Positions 33,971 through 43,934 of a stretch of 64,000 nt of DNA are shown here, piece after piece; positions within the stretch are counted from its first letter, which is position 1, and every line of letters begins with the position of its first letter. The notes under the pieces are model-generated. The model was not told the DNA's origin, did not search any database, and saw nothing but the letters and a program-made list of their open reading frames with translations. This stretch comes from Planctomycetota bacterium (lineage in GTDB: Bacteria; Planctomycetota; PUPC01; JACPCR01). The stretch covers positions 94,170 to 158,169 of the forward strand of contig JACPCR010000064.1 in assembly GCA_016179685.1 (NCBI GenBank), in the 5' to 3' direction. The position numbers and the translations under genes are program-made.

Positions 33971-35803
33971 ATGAGGTATGGATGGACTGGAAAACTGCTT
34001 CGGGTGAACCTTTCCTCGGGCCAGCACGCCGTGGAGGACATTCCCCTAGCCTGGCTGAAGGACTACGTGGGCGGGCGCGGCCTGGCGGCCCGATACCTCT
34101 ATGAGGAGATGGACCCTCGTGCGGATGCCTTGAGCCCCGAGAATATCCTCATTCTCGCGGCGGGTCCGCTGACGGGCACCCCGGTCTCCTGCGGGTCCCG
34201 GTACATGGTGGTGACGAAGGGCCCGCTGACCGGTGCGATCACGACCTCGAACTCCGGCGGGCACTGGGGGCCGGAGCTGCGTTTCGCGGGATACGACCTG
34301 ATCCTGGTGGAGGGCCGGTCGTCCCGGCCTTGCTATCTTTTCATCTCGGACGACCAGGTGGAGGTCCGGGACGCCCGAAACGTCTGGGGCCGGGTCGTTT
34401 CGGAATCCGAGGATCGTATCCGGTCGGAGATCGGCGTCCCAGCGGCCCGCGTTGCGGGCATCGGGCCAGCCGGGGAGAACCTCGTGCGGTTCGCCTGCAT
34501 CATCAACGACAAGCACCGGGCGGCCGGGCGCTCCGGCGTCGGCGCGGTCATGGGCTCGAAGAACCTCAAGGCGATTGCGGTGCGAGGGACGCGGGGCATT
34601 CCGGTGGCCCGGCCTGGGGAGTTTCTGCGGCTCGTCCGCGAGATGCACGCGCGGATGCAGGCGAACCCGGGCCGACAGGGTTTGAGCGAATTGGGCACGG
34701 CCCCGACGATCGACCTGATCAACCAGTTTGGCGGGCTGCCGACCCGCAACTTCCAGCAGGGCCAGTTCGAGGAGGCGGAGAACCTCAACGGCAACAGCCT
34801 CAAGGAGAAACGCCTCGTGGCCAACAAGGCCTGTTTCGCGTGCACCATCGCGTGCGGGCGCGTGACGCGGCTGGATGAGGGCTGGAACAAGTTTCTGGTG
34901 AACACGCATCCGAGGAACTGGAAGCTGGCCGGTGAGGGCTTCGAGTACGAGGCCGGATGGGCCCTCGGTGCGGATACGGGCGTCGGCGACCTGGACGCGG
35001 TGATCAAGGGCAATTGGCTCTGCAACGATCTCGGGCTGGACCCCATTTCCATGGGGGCCACGCTGGCCGCGGCCATGGAGCTTTACGAGAAGGGGGTCCT
35101 CGGGGACGCCGTCACCGGCATGCCCCTGCGCTTCGGCAGCGCCGAGGCCTTGATCCGGATGATCGAGGCCACGGGATACCGCGAGGGCTTCGGCAACGAG
35201 CTCGCCGAGGGAAGCAAGCGCATGAGTGAGAAGTTCAGCCACCCGGAGGTCTTCATGGGCGTCAAGGGGCAGGAGTTCCCCGCGTACGATCCCCGCGGAT
35301 TCCAGGGCATGGGCGTCGCCTATGCCACCTGCAACCGCGGGGCCTGCCACCTCCGGGCCTGGACGCCCGCCATCGAAACTTCCGGAAAGGTCTCACCCCA
35401 CACGACCGAGGGCAAGGCCGCATGGGTGGTCACCGAGCAGAACCGCAGCACGGCCCATGATGCGACGGGGGTCTGCCTGTTCACTGGATTCGCCGGGGCG
35501 GGCCTTGAGAATCTCCGTGGCCTGCTCGCGGCTGCCACCGGCGTCCGGTACACCGACGACCTGCTGGTCCAGGTGGGCGAACGCATCTGGAATATCGAAA
35601 GGCTCTGGAATCTGAAGGCGGGCCTGACCGCGGCGGATGACACGCTGCCGAAGCGGCTGTTGAAGGAGGGCCACCGGAGCGGTCCGTCCAAGGGCGTGAC
35701 GGTGAACCTCGAGGCCATGTTGCCGGAATACTACGGGGCGCGGGGCTGGTCGCCTTCCGGCGTTCCCGCGGGCGAGAAACTTCTCGAACTGGGCATCCTC
35801 TGA
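33971..35803 (+). CDS. Tungsten-type aldehyde:ferredoxin oxidoreductase
   Basis: This 610-residue AOR-family enzyme oxidises aldehydes to acids with ferredoxin, using a bis-pterin W (or Mo) cofactor. Family segments are YVGGRGLAARYL, GPLTGTPVSCGSRYMVVTKG, SGGHWGPELRFAGYD and AAGRSGVGAVMGSKNLKAI. The [4Fe-4S] cysteines are C288-x2-C291-x3-C295 in KACFACTIAC, with a fourth Cys in TGVCLF near the C-terminus. Two core hairpins precede it and a strong hairpin follows. No dedicated ferredoxin or MoaD-like gene is adjacent; moeA is present about 19 kb upstream. Suggests anaerobic or microaerobic metabolism. Confidence 0.92.
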   Translation: MRYGWTGKLLRVNLSSGQHAVEDIPLAWLKDYVGGRGLAARYLYEEMDPRADALSPENILILAAGPLTGTPVSCGSRYMVVTKGPLTGAITTSNSGGHWGPELRFAGYDLILVEGRSSRPCYLFISDDQVEVRDARNVWGRVVSESEDRIRSEIGVPAARVAGIGPAGENLVRFACIINDKHRAAGRSGVGAVMGSKNLKAIAVRGTRGIPVARPGEFLRLVREMHARMQANPGRQGLSELGTAPTIDLINQFGGLPTRNFQQGQFEEAENLNGNSLKEKRLVANKACFACTIACGRVTRLDEGWNKFLVNTHPRNWKLAGEGFEYEAGWALGADTGVGDLDAVIKGNWLCNDLGLDPISMGATLAAAMELYEKGVLGDAVTGMPLRFGSAEALIRMIEATGYREGFGNELAEGSKRMSEKFSHPEVFMGVKGQEFPAYDPRGFQGMGVAYATCNRGACHLRAWTPAIETSGKVSPHTTEGKAAWVVTEQNRSTAHDATGVCLFTGFAGAGLENLRGLLAAATGVRYTDDLLVQVGERIWNIERLWNLKAGLTAADDTLPKRLLKEGHRSGPSKGVTVNLEAMLPEYYGARGWSPSGVPAGEKLLELGIL

Positions 35804-35820
35804 TGCGAACGTGAAGAAGG

Positions 35821-35852
35821 CAGCAGAGTCGTGGCTTCGCACGACTCTGCTG
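35821..35852. terminator. Strong hairpin P9 after the aldehyde oxidoreductase gene
   Basis: A perfect 13 bp stem (CAGCAGAGTCGTG/CACGACTCTGCTG) closes a 6-base loop GCTTCG, 18 bases after the stop codon. No T-tract follows, so an intrinsic terminator is not certain. It lacks the shared core, but its innermost GTG...CAC matches the core termini. Confidence 0.6.
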
Positions 35853-35931
35853 GATTTCTGATCTCACCGGGATGAGAAATGCGGGTCAATCCCGACTCCT
35901 TTCCCCTCCACTTCGACCCCCGACGACCCCC

Positions 35932-36780
35932 ATGAGCGTTCCCACGTCCCTCGTTGCTGAAAAGTTCCGGATGACCGAAGAGCAGCGGTATCTTTTCGAC
36001 CTCCGGGGATTTCTGATCCTTCCCTCGGTGCTGGACGCGAGTCAGGCCGGCGAGATCAAGACTTTCCTCTACACCCTCAAGGGGAATCCGGCATCGCTTC
36101 CCGAGCACCAGCGGAACGTGTTCAGCGGACCCTGCACGCAGCTCCTGGACCATCCGGCGATCGTTGGGATTCTCGAGGAGGTGATCGAAGGCAGCACGCC
36201 GGAGAGCTACGGTTTTCGCTGCGACAACGGTTTCATGGCGGTCCGGAAGCATGGAGAGGGCCCGGCGCAGGGGCCCCACCGTGGGACCGGCGCGACGCAC
36301 GCCTACCACGTCAAGTACGACCGCATCTTCGCACCCTCCGTGCGCGTGGTGTGGGAGCTGAACCCGGTGCGCCGCGGCGACGGCGCGACGATGTTCCTGG
36401 TGGGCAGCCACCACAGCCCCTTTGCGTGCCCGGAGGCCTTCATGAAGAAGGACTGCCCGCTCTACGAGGACTACGAGTGCCCTGCGGGTTCCGCGCTGCT
36501 CTTTTCCGAAGGTCTGCTGCATTTCGGCCGGCCGTGGCTGAACCGCGAGACGGAGCGCGCCGCCATCTTCTATCACTACATGCACTACGGGATGCGGTTT
36601 CACCGCCCCGCGCCGTCCCCTGAGACGATTCTGGCGCTGACCCCGCTGCAGAGGACCTTGTTCCGGGACGTCTGGATACTCGATTTTCCGCCGGGCAAGA
36701 TGGTGGCGAACAACTACTACAGCGAGAGCAATCGAGCGCGGGATCGGCAGAGCGACGGCCCGGGAGTGGGGGGGTATTGA
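35932..36780 (+). CDS. Phytanoyl-CoA dioxygenase (PhyH) family protein
   Basis: This Fe(II)/2-oxoglutarate dioxygenase-like protein has 282 residues from the ATG chosen; a shorter start at MTEEQRYLFDLRGFLILP, typical of the family, is also possible. The jelly-roll core is seen in YGFRCDNGFMAVRK, VVWELNPVRRGDGATMFLVG and GSALLFSEGLLHFGRPWLNR, where His and Arg of the last segment are the expected iron and oxoglutarate contacts. Bacterial and planctomycete members are numerous and mostly uncharacterised. The gene follows the AOR gene on the same strand after hairpin P9, so co-expression is uncertain. Oxygen dependence sits oddly beside AOR. Confidence 0.75.
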   Translation: MSVPTSLVAEKFRMTEEQRYLFDLRGFLILPSVLDASQAGEIKTFLYTLKGNPASLPEHQRNVFSGPCTQLLDHPAIVGILEEVIEGSTPESYGFRCDNGFMAVRKHGEGPAQGPHRGTGATHAYHVKYDRIFAPSVRVVWELNPVRRGDGATMFLVGSHHSPFACPEAFMKKDCPLYEDYECPAGSALLFSEGLLHFGRPWLNRETERAAIFYHYMHYGMRFHRPAPSPETILALTPLQRTLFRDVWILDFPPGKMVANNYYSESNRARDRQSDGPGVGGY

Positions 36781-36796
36781 TAGCGGATGAATTCAC

Positions 36797-39700
36797 ATGC
36801 CTGATGCGGGCTCCGAGGAACTCGTTCACGCCCTGGTCCGACACCTCGCCTCCGGCCAGCTTCAGGCCCATCACGTCCTTCCAGCGATTCAAAGGCTCTG
36901 CCAGAAGGAGTCGCCGCCGGCCTCCATCCCCGCGCTCCTGAGCCAACTCGAAGGCGACTCCGACCCCGACATCCAGAAGCTCGTCCGCCACCTGCATGAC
37001 GTTCGCCGCATCGAAGCGCTTCGCTTCAATCGCCTCCGCAGGGAAGGCAACGCAAAGCCGGCAGAGTTCCAGATCGTCATCGGGGACCTCCCGCTCGACG
37101 CGCCTCTCGGCTGGAAGACCTCGGCCGATTCTCTCCGGGCATTCCAGACCGCGTTTTCCCTGCTCCGCGACCATCTTTTCCTTTCGGGACGCGAGCAGCC
37201 GCCTCCCCGCATCACCGGCACGGTCGAAAAGAAGTTCCTTGAAGCGATGGAGGCTTTGAGCCGGCCGCCTTCCGTGTTCTTCGGGCTTTCACTACCGGAG
37301 CTCGCCTCAGCTCTCACCTTGAAGATCGGCGACACTCGGCCCGACCTCCGCCAAGCGCTGGAAATTTTCTCCACCAGGACCACATCCTCGGGGGACCAGC
37401 AAGTCGGTTCGGCCGAGGCGCTCCTGGATCGCCCGGAGGCCTGGCTCTCTCAGCCGCTGGACGAAGAAAGCGTTCTCAGGGCTTTGCGCGTGCGTTTGGA
37501 GAAGGCGGAGGGCCGGGAGGAGCAGAAGAAGTTGCTGGATATGGCTTGCACCTGGCCGACGAGCCATGCTGCGAGCCTTCTTCTCGATCGAGCGCAAGAG
37601 ACCTGGGCGGACGAACGCGTCTCCCTCATTCTGGCCCTGCGCTTCGGCCAGCCGGCCATCGTCGGGTGGAACGCCTGGCAATCGTGGCTGCGGGAGCAGG
37701 TCCTCCAGGCCAAGGCAGGGATGGACACCGTGGAGCAGCTCGTCCGCTCCCGGCCCGGCGAAGCGCTCCTGCTCTGGTGTCATGGACGGCCGGACTGTGG
37801 TCCGGCGCTGGTGCGAGGGTTGGAGAGGTGGTGTCGGGAAGAAGGCGAGCCGATGAGTGTCGGAGAATTTGTGCGGCGTTGGGGCGAGGCCCTGAGCTCC
37901 GAGGAGCGGACCGCGCTGACGGGAGCGCCTCAACGCATGCACCCGGCGGCGTCGGCCAGCGCGCCCGCGCCGCCGATCGCGGCCGTGCAGTCCGTGTCGA
38001 CGCCCGAGGTTCACGACCAGGCGCGTGCTGCCCATTTCCCTGCTCCGCCCGTCCGTTCCGGGGCCCCGCCGCCGCCATCCCCCGTTCCAACCTTGTGGGA
38101 CACGCACATCGTGCCGTTCCTCGTCGAGAACTGGTACATGGTCGCGGGGATCGCGATGGTGATCGTCGGAAGCTCGCTCCTGGCCTATTACACATGGGAC
38201 AAGCACTGGCTGGTCCGTTACACGGTCATGCCCGCGTTGCTTGGGCTGTTCACCGCCTCGCTGGCCCGTGCCGGCGGCTGGATTGAGCGGAAGGATTCCA
38301 GCTTCCGCGGCACTGCGGCGACGCTTCGAGGCGCGGCCATCGGACTCCTCCCCATCAATTTCATGGCCGTCGCGCTCCTCGCCCATGACGAGCAGGTCTC
38401 CCACCGCGTCTTCGCCGTCCCCTTCATGGGCGTCCTTTATGTCCTGCTGTTCGGCTGGGGCCTGAAAGCCTGGTGTTCCGCAGTCCATCCCGCACTCGGG
38501 TGGCTGCTCGGCGGCATCTTGCTCCTCCTTAACGGCCTCGTCACCGTCGGGCCCCTGACGCGGGCCATCAGCAGCTCGAGCGGCGGGGAACAGCTCGCCC
38601 TGATCACCGCCGGTTTCCACCTCGGATTCGCCGGGCTCGCCTGGGCCGTCGTGCGATTCTCGCGGCGAGTCCTGACCCGGGACCTGGTCGAAGAGAAGAC
38701 CGTTCCCTGGTTCTTCGGGGCCACCCTGGTCGCCACCTTCATCCAGGTCTTCGCTTGGGTCCACGCCACGCTCCGGGATTTCCCGCGCCCCTCCGCCTAC
38801 GCGGCCATGACCATCCTCACCGGCTGGCTGGTCCTCTTCGTGGAACGGCGCGGCCTGGAGCTTCGAGACGATAAGGAAGCTCACGGGGCGGAATCGTTCC
38901 TCGGTTTCGCCTTCGTGATCTGCGGCGTTCTCATGGGTGCGAGCGACCCGCTCATGCGCCTCCTCGTGTTCGCCCTGTCCGGGACGGTATGGTTGTACCA
39001 GGCGGCCGCACGCCGGCACCCGCTGCACTTCTGGATTGGCCTGACGCTGCTGGCACTTGCTGGCGCCAGCGTCGGTCTCCTCGAGGGCTTCCCAGGCCCC
39101 TGGCTGCCGGGCATCGGCCTGGCGCTGTCGGTCCTCCTGGGGCTGGCCGCCGCTCTGGCCCTGAGATGCGGCCAGCAGATGCTTTCGGAGGCCTGCGCCG
39201 GGATGCAGATCGCCGTCCTGATTCTAACCTCGGTGGTGGCCGTGCTCGCTCAATGGCACTTCCGTTCCGTGCCCCTGGCCACCGCGGGATGCCTCCTGGC
39301 GGTGGCGGCGCTCTTCGCCTGCCGGGCTGTCCTGGACCAGGGCCTGCGCTGGGTCCATTCCGCGGCGGCCATCGTCGCCCTGGCTCTGCCCTACCTGGGA
39401 TGTGCGGACCTTGACCGGAGGAGCCTTCACGGCAACACGATGGTCTTCGGCCTGGCGGTGCTTTCCCTGCTCTGGCTCGGGCTGAACGCGGGCGCGAGCG
39501 CTCGACTCGTCCGAGGGGCGAGGTCCACCGTGCTTTTCCTCTATGGAAGCCTGGCCGTGGTCGGCATGGTGGTGCGCGTGATCGTCGAGCAGGACGCGGC
39601 TGTGCATCCCCTCTCCACCAGGCTCTTCATGGAATGGAGCGGCCCCCTCCTCATGCTGCCGCCCCTGATCTTGGCGACCACTTTCTCACGTTCCCTCGTC

Positions 39701-42700
39701 CCTGCAGGCATGGCCGTCTTCATGCTGGTCGTCCTGTTCCCGGAGATGAAGACCGTCCTTCGGGCCGCCTTTCCGCAGTTCACCTGGGGCTCGGGAATCG
39801 GCAGCGCCTCTGCTGCCCTGGTCCTGACGCTCCTCGGCTTCATACTGCGCCGGTGGCGCTTCCTGCATCAACTCGGGGAAGGCGACCTCTACCTGGGCAC
39901 GATTCCCTTCCCGCTCCGGCGGCACGACTGCACGCTTTTCACCATTCCCGCTATCGCCAGCGCCTTCTTCCTCAATGCCAAAGTCGACACCTGGAATCTC
40001 TTTCATAACCTCCTGGGGGGCGGGGTGGGACTGAAGACCGCGGCCGCCGTGGGGATGACCGGAGTTACCTGGACGCTGCTCGCCGTCTACCTTCGCCGAA
40101 TACCCGATGCCGTCTTCGGCGTACACCTCGGCTGGCTCGGCGTTGTGACCGGCTTAGGGTTCGGACACTGGAGGGCGGCGGTTGTGCCCCACTGGACCTG
40201 GCCGGCCCTGACGGCGCTGCTCATGCTTCAGACGCTTTACTTTGCCTATCGATTCGTGCTCGAACCTCGCGCCGACTGGGCGCAGAAGCTGTTGACCGCG
40301 CCGGTGCGAGGAGTTCTGCGGTATTCCGCCGGCGTGCTGACCGTCGTGTGCCTTTTCCTGCTGGTCAAGGGCGATGACATTCTCCGGCTCGGCCCCCTGA
40401 TGCTTTTTCTGGCAGTTCAACTTGCATGGCACGGACTGGCCACGCGTGAAAAATCCTTTGGGGCTCTCCTTTTCTTCATGGCCTGTGTCGCGCTCCTGGA
40501 CTGGACCGCGCCCGGGGAGAGAGCTTTGCTCCGGAGGCTTTCCGCGGAGAGAAGCCTCACGCCGGCCCTCGAATTCCTGCTGGCCATTCAGGTGCTTCAC
40601 GTCCTGCTGGAGCTGAAGGCGGAGGTGGGGGAAAAGCTGCGTCCGCTTCTTCAGCCCTTCCTGTTTCTGGCGACTCTTGCGGCGGCGGCGATGAGTGTCG
40701 CCGCATTCGCTGTCCTCGGGGCCCCTAACGCCGTTTCCAGCAGCCAGTTCCTTCTCTTCCTGGTCCTGCTGGTTGTGACCGCGAGGGCGCACGGGGCCGC
40801 CCCCCTGGCGCTCCTCGCCGTGGTCCTCGGTTACGTTCTGGCGCAGATGGACCTCATCCGCCAGGCCCCGAGCGTGGGCACCCGAGTGGCCCTGATGGCC
40901 AGCCCGTGGCGTCTGGCGGCGCTGGCCCTCGCCCTGGGAGTGATCGGAGCGGGCGGCCGGGCGGTCTCGCGGCGCTGCCGCTTTCTCCTGCAGGGACCCT
41001 ACGCCCTGGCCTGCTTCCGGTTTCCTTCCGTCGGATGGCTCTACGTGCCGGCGGTGGCCCTGGTCGTGCTGGCTGCATGGCTTCACACCAGCATCGAGTG
41101 GCTTCGGGAAGCCCCGCGCCAGCTATTCGCTCCCTACGTTGGCGCAGCGGCGGTGTTCCTCATCGCCCTGTCCTGGTCCAAAAACGCGTTGCACGGCCTG
41201 GCCGGCCTGTTCCTCATCCTCGGCAACGTCCACGCGGTCCGGCTCTTCGCCGGTCAGCCGCTGCGCGCCCAAGGTTTGTCGGAAGCTCATCTGCTCGGCC
41301 TCGGTTTCGCCCTCACCCTGCTCCAGGCCTCCGCCGTCCGCCTCTTCTCCAGCCGCGAGGCGCTCTCGGCGATTCTCAATCGCGCGTGCCTGGTGCTCGC
41401 TGGCCTCGTCCTCGGCCTGCTCTGCGTGAAATACCTGGAAGACCCGGACATCCCGGGGATATCGCCCGTGCGGTTCGCTGTCTCCGGCTCGATGGCGCTT
41501 CTGGCGGGCCTCTATTTCCGCTGGGCAGCGCGCCATCCGGGGAAGGGCGAAGAACCCTGGGTGCGGGTCTGCGAGGGCGTCTATCACTTGGGCATCGCCA
41601 TGGCCATCGGGTGCGCGGCTCTGCTCCTTCCCCACCTGAGGACGCCGGCGACGGCCCTCGCCGCACTCGCATTTCCAGCGGCCTACTTCTACCTGCGGGC
41701 GGAGCTGGGAACGAGTCCTAACCGGACGGATACACAGCGATATCGAAACTCGGCGGCTACGCTCGGTTTCGTCATTCTCGCTCTTTACGTCTTCAAGGCC
41801 GCCTTCCATAGCCTCTTGTTCCCTGAATTCCCGATACCGGTCCAGCACTATCATCTCAATGCCCCCGTCGCCGCCCTCGTCGGCCTCATGCTGCTGCGCC
41901 TGCGCGCCCTCGGGGAAACGGATGGACTGGTGGCCTTCTGCGGCGGCCTGGCGCTCATGGCCTCAAGTTATTTTCTCCTGACGTGGTATCCGGGACTGAG
42001 CCCGTTCGATTTTCCGATGGCCTCCGCCTGGTGCGCCGTAGGCCTCGCCCATTTCTGGACTCTGGTCAGCGACCAGCGTTCTCCGATCGGAACGGGCATT
42101 CAGCGGCTAGCGGCGATGGGGGAATCGGACTGGATGCGGTTTCGGCGATGGTGGGGGTATGGGCTGGTGCTGGCGGCGCACGCCGCGGTGCTGTGGGGGC
42201 TCTGGAGCTATCGGATGGGTCCCAGGACGTTTGCGCCGCTGCTGGCCGGCGCGGCGACCCTCCTCATCCATCATGGCGTGGCCCGAAAATCCTGGCCCTA
42301 TTTCGTGCTGGCGGCGGTGGAGATCGCCATCGCGCTTCACGCGGACTTCTTCATCGAAAGTTATGTCCCGAAAGAACAGGTGGTCTGGGTGCTCCTCGGC
42401 CTCTGGGCCGCGGGCCTCGTCGCCGCCGAGGTCCTCCAGGCGACTCCCGCGGCCATCCCTTGGAACAGTTTCATCGCCTGGCTTCCGCCCCTGGTCCTGG
42501 CACACGTCCTTTACCATGACCCGCGGTCACCCGCCGGGCTGATCGCCGCGGCGCTCGGCATCCTCCTGGCCGCCATGACCCCGCGTCCCGCCCGCAGGGC
42601 TGAGTCCGACTCCGATCTTCTGGCGGCCTTTGCCGTCTGGCTCACTCCGGTCTGGTTGATCTACTTTGGACAGATGGAGTGGGGCGAACCCATCGACCGC

Positions 42701-43894
42701 GAGTGGACGCGTTCCGGTCCCGTCCTTTCTGCCGCGGCCACCCTCTTCGCCGTCGGGGCGCTGGCCCGGCAATTTCAGCGCCGCTTGGCTTCCGCGTACG
42801 ATCGCTTGGTCCGACCCCGGCCGCGGCGGTGGGACCACGCACTGGCCTGGGCAGGGGCTTCGGGTGAATCGCTGAACCGGGCGACTCTCGGGCTCGCCTT
42901 CGTCCTGGCGGCGCTCGTGCAACTCTCTCACTACGACGCCCCTTTTGCCGAGGGAGAGTTCACCCTGATGCTCGGCCTATACGCCGCCTTGGCCGCGACG
43001 TGGTATCTCCAGTGGAAGCAGGGGATTTCCGCGGCCTCCGGCTACCTCATGCAGCTTTGCGCCTTGGGGTTCTTTTCGGTCATTCGACGGCAGCTCATGT
43101 TCGCCCTTGACGCCTGGAACTACGAATACGACGTGTGGGTCAGCCTCGCCGCGTCTTTCTGCCTTACCGGCGCAAAGCAGTCCCTCGACCTGCAGCCGCG
43201 GGCCAACCGAATCCCGCTGCTGGCCACGCTCCTCGGGCTGCCGGCGATGGCCGTGACCTGGGTGCTCGTCCATCACCTCGGTTCCCACATGGCGCTGCTC
43301 GTCACCGGCCTCCACGGCGTCCTATTCACGTATCTGGGCAGGGACGACCGCGAATCACCCTATCACGCCGCCGCCGTGACGGGTTTCGTCGCCTTCGTGC
43401 TCATCGTGTTCCGCAGCCACTTCGAATTCGAGGTCTTGCACGCCTACGTCATCCCCGTCGGCGTGGGCGTGCTCGTCCTCCTCCATCTCTTTGGCGGGCA
43501 CATGAAGGCGGGAAGCCGCAACGGCATCCGCCTGGTGACCCTCCTGGCCATGCTGGGAAGCGCCGGCACCTCTGCGCTCATCGACGATCGCTATCCCGTG
43601 GTGTTCCATCTGACGCTTATTCTCCTCAGCCTCCTGGCCATGGGGATGGGCAGCCTGTTCAAGGTCCGGCTCTATCTCGTGCTGGGATTCACGGCCCTGA
43701 TCACCGATCTGGCTTCGCTCACCACGAAGATGCTGGCCCACATGGAGCGCACTTCAAGGATGACGGCCGTCGGCGGCCTGGTGCTCGGCATCGGCGCCGC
43801 GCTGGTTTTCGGCGCCCTCTATTACAAGACGCACCCCGAGGCCCTGAACGCGAGGCTCGACGCGTGGCGCACCCGGCTGGGTCAGTGGGAGTAA
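36797..43894 (+). CDS. Giant multispanning membrane protein (2365 residues)
   Basis: One uninterrupted frame of 7.1 kb. Residues 1 to about 380 are soluble and helical (VHALVRHLASGQLQ, VRLEKAEGREEQKKLL). A Pro/Ala-rich linker (about 385-430) leads into a membrane region to the end with several dozen hydrophobic helices, beginning NWYMVAGIAMVIVGSSLLAY. The repeated-helix architecture is reminiscent of DUF2339-type giant membrane proteins, but no signature was identified with confidence. It has neither a signal peptide nor transporter or enzyme motifs. Codon use and frame conservation are even along its length. Nearest neighbours give no functional hint. Function unknown. Confidence 0.8.
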   Translation: MPDAGSEELVHALVRHLASGQLQAHHVLPAIQRLCQKESPPASIPALLSQLEGDSDPDIQKLVRHLHDVRRIEALRFNRLRREGNAKPAEFQIVIGDLPLDAPLGWKTSADSLRAFQTAFSLLRDHLFLSGREQPPPRITGTVEKKFLEAMEALSRPPSVFFGLSLPELASALTLKIGDTRPDLRQALEIFSTRTTSSGDQQVGSAEALLDRPEAWLSQPLDEESVLRALRVRLEKAEGREEQKKLLDMACTWPTSHAASLLLDRAQETWADERVSLILALRFGQPAIVGWNAWQSWLREQVLQAKAGMDTVEQLVRSRPGEALLLWCHGRPDCGPALVRGLERWCREEGEPMSVGEFVRRWGEALSSEERTALTGAPQRMHPAASASAPAPPIAAVQSVSTPEVHDQARAAHFPAPPVRSGAPPPPSPVPTLWDTHIVPFLVENWYMVAGIAMVIVGSSLLAYYTWDKHWLVRYTVMPALLGLFTASLARAGGWIERKDSSFRGTAATLRGAAIGLLPINFMAVALLAHDEQVSHRVFAVPFMGVLYVLLFGWGLKAWCSAVHPALGWLLGGILLLLNGLVTVGPLTRAISSSSGGEQLALITAGFHLGFAGLAWAVVRFSRRVLTRDLVEEKTVPWFFGATLVATFIQVFAWVHATLRDFPRPSAYAAMTILTGWLVLFVERRGLELRDDKEAHGAESFLGFAFVICGVLMGASDPLMRLLVFALSGTVWLYQAAARRHPLHFWIGLTLLALAGASVGLLEGFPGPWLPGIGLALSVLLGLAAALALRCGQQMLSEACAGMQIAVLILTSVVAVLAQWHFRSVPLATAGCLLAVAALFACRAVLDQGLRWVHSAAAIVALALPYLGCADLDRRSLHGNTMVFGLAVLSLLWLGLNAGASARLVRGARSTVLFLYGSLAVVGMVVRVIVEQDAAVHPLSTRLFMEWSGPLLMLPPLILATTFSRSLVPAGMAVFMLVVLFPEMKTVLRAAFPQFTWGSGIGSASAALVLTLLGFILRRWRFLHQLGEGDLYLGTIPFPLRRHDCTLFTIPAIASAFFLNAKVDTWNLFHNLLGGGVGLKTAAAVGMTGVTWTLLAVYLRRIPDAVFGVHLGWLGVVTGLGFGHWRAAVVPHWTWPALTALLMLQTLYFAYRFVLEPRADWAQKLLTAPVRGVLRYSAGVLTVVCLFLLVKGDDILRLGPLMLFLAVQLAWHGLATREKSFGALLFFMACVALLDWTAPGERALLRRLSAERSLTPALEFLLAIQVLHVLLELKAEVGEKLRPLLQPFLFLATLAAAAMSVAAFAVLGAPNAVSSSQFLLFLVLLVVTARAHGAAPLALLAVVLGYVLAQMDLIRQAPSVGTRVALMASPWRLAALALALGVIGAGGRAVSRRCRFLLQGPYALACFRFPSVGWLYVPAVALVVLAAWLHTSIEWLREAPRQLFAPYVGAAAVFLIALSWSKNALHGLAGLFLILGNVHAVRLFAGQPLRAQGLSEAHLLGLGFALTLLQASAVRLFSSREALSAILNRACLVLAGLVLGLLCVKYLEDPDIPGISPVRFAVSGSMALLAGLYFRWAARHPGKGEEPWVRVCEGVYHLGIAMAIGCAALLLPHLRTPATALAALAFPAAYFYLRAELGTSPNRTDTQRYRNSAATLGFVILALYVFKAAFHSLLFPEFPIPVQHYHLNAPVAALVGLMLLRLRALGETDGLVAFCGGLALMASSYFLLTWYPGLSPFDFPMASAWCAVGLAHFWTLVSDQRSPIGTGIQRLAAMGESDWMRFRRWWGYGLVLAAHAAVLWGLWSYRMGPRTFAPLLAGAATLLIHHGVARKSWPYFVLAAVEIAIALHADFFIESYVPKEQVVWVLLGLWAAGLVAAEVLQATPAAIPWNSFIAWLPPLVLAHVLYHDPRSPAGLIAAALGILLAAMTPRPARRAESDSDLLAAFAVWLTPVWLIYFGQMEWGEPIDREWTRSGPVLSAAATLFAVGALARQFQRRLASAYDRLVRPRPRRWDHALAWAGASGESLNRATLGLAFVLAALVQLSHYDAPFAEGEFTLMLGLYAALAATWYLQWKQGISAASGYLMQLCALGFFSVIRRQLMFALDAWNYEYDVWVSLAASFCLTGAKQSLDLQPRANRIPLLATLLGLPAMAVTWVLVHHLGSHMALLVTGLHGVLFTYLGRDDRESPYHAAAVTGFVAFVLIVFRSHFEFEVLHAYVIPVGVGVLVLLHLFGGHMKAGSRNGIRLVTLLAMLGSAGTSALIDDRYPVVFHLTLILLSLLAMGMGSLFKVRLYLVLGFTALITDLASLTTKMLAHMERTSRMTAVGGLVLGIGAALVFGALYYKTHPEALNARLDAWRTRLGQWE

Positions 43895-43934
43895 CCTTCG
43901 TTTCTGAGCCAGGGTGAGAGGACGAATCGCGTTT

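Noticed and set aside
37307..39028. 573-residue minus-strand frame inside the giant membrane protein gene
   Set aside because: Low-complexity acidic/Gly-rich translation; the plus-strand frame has regular transmembrane periodicity.
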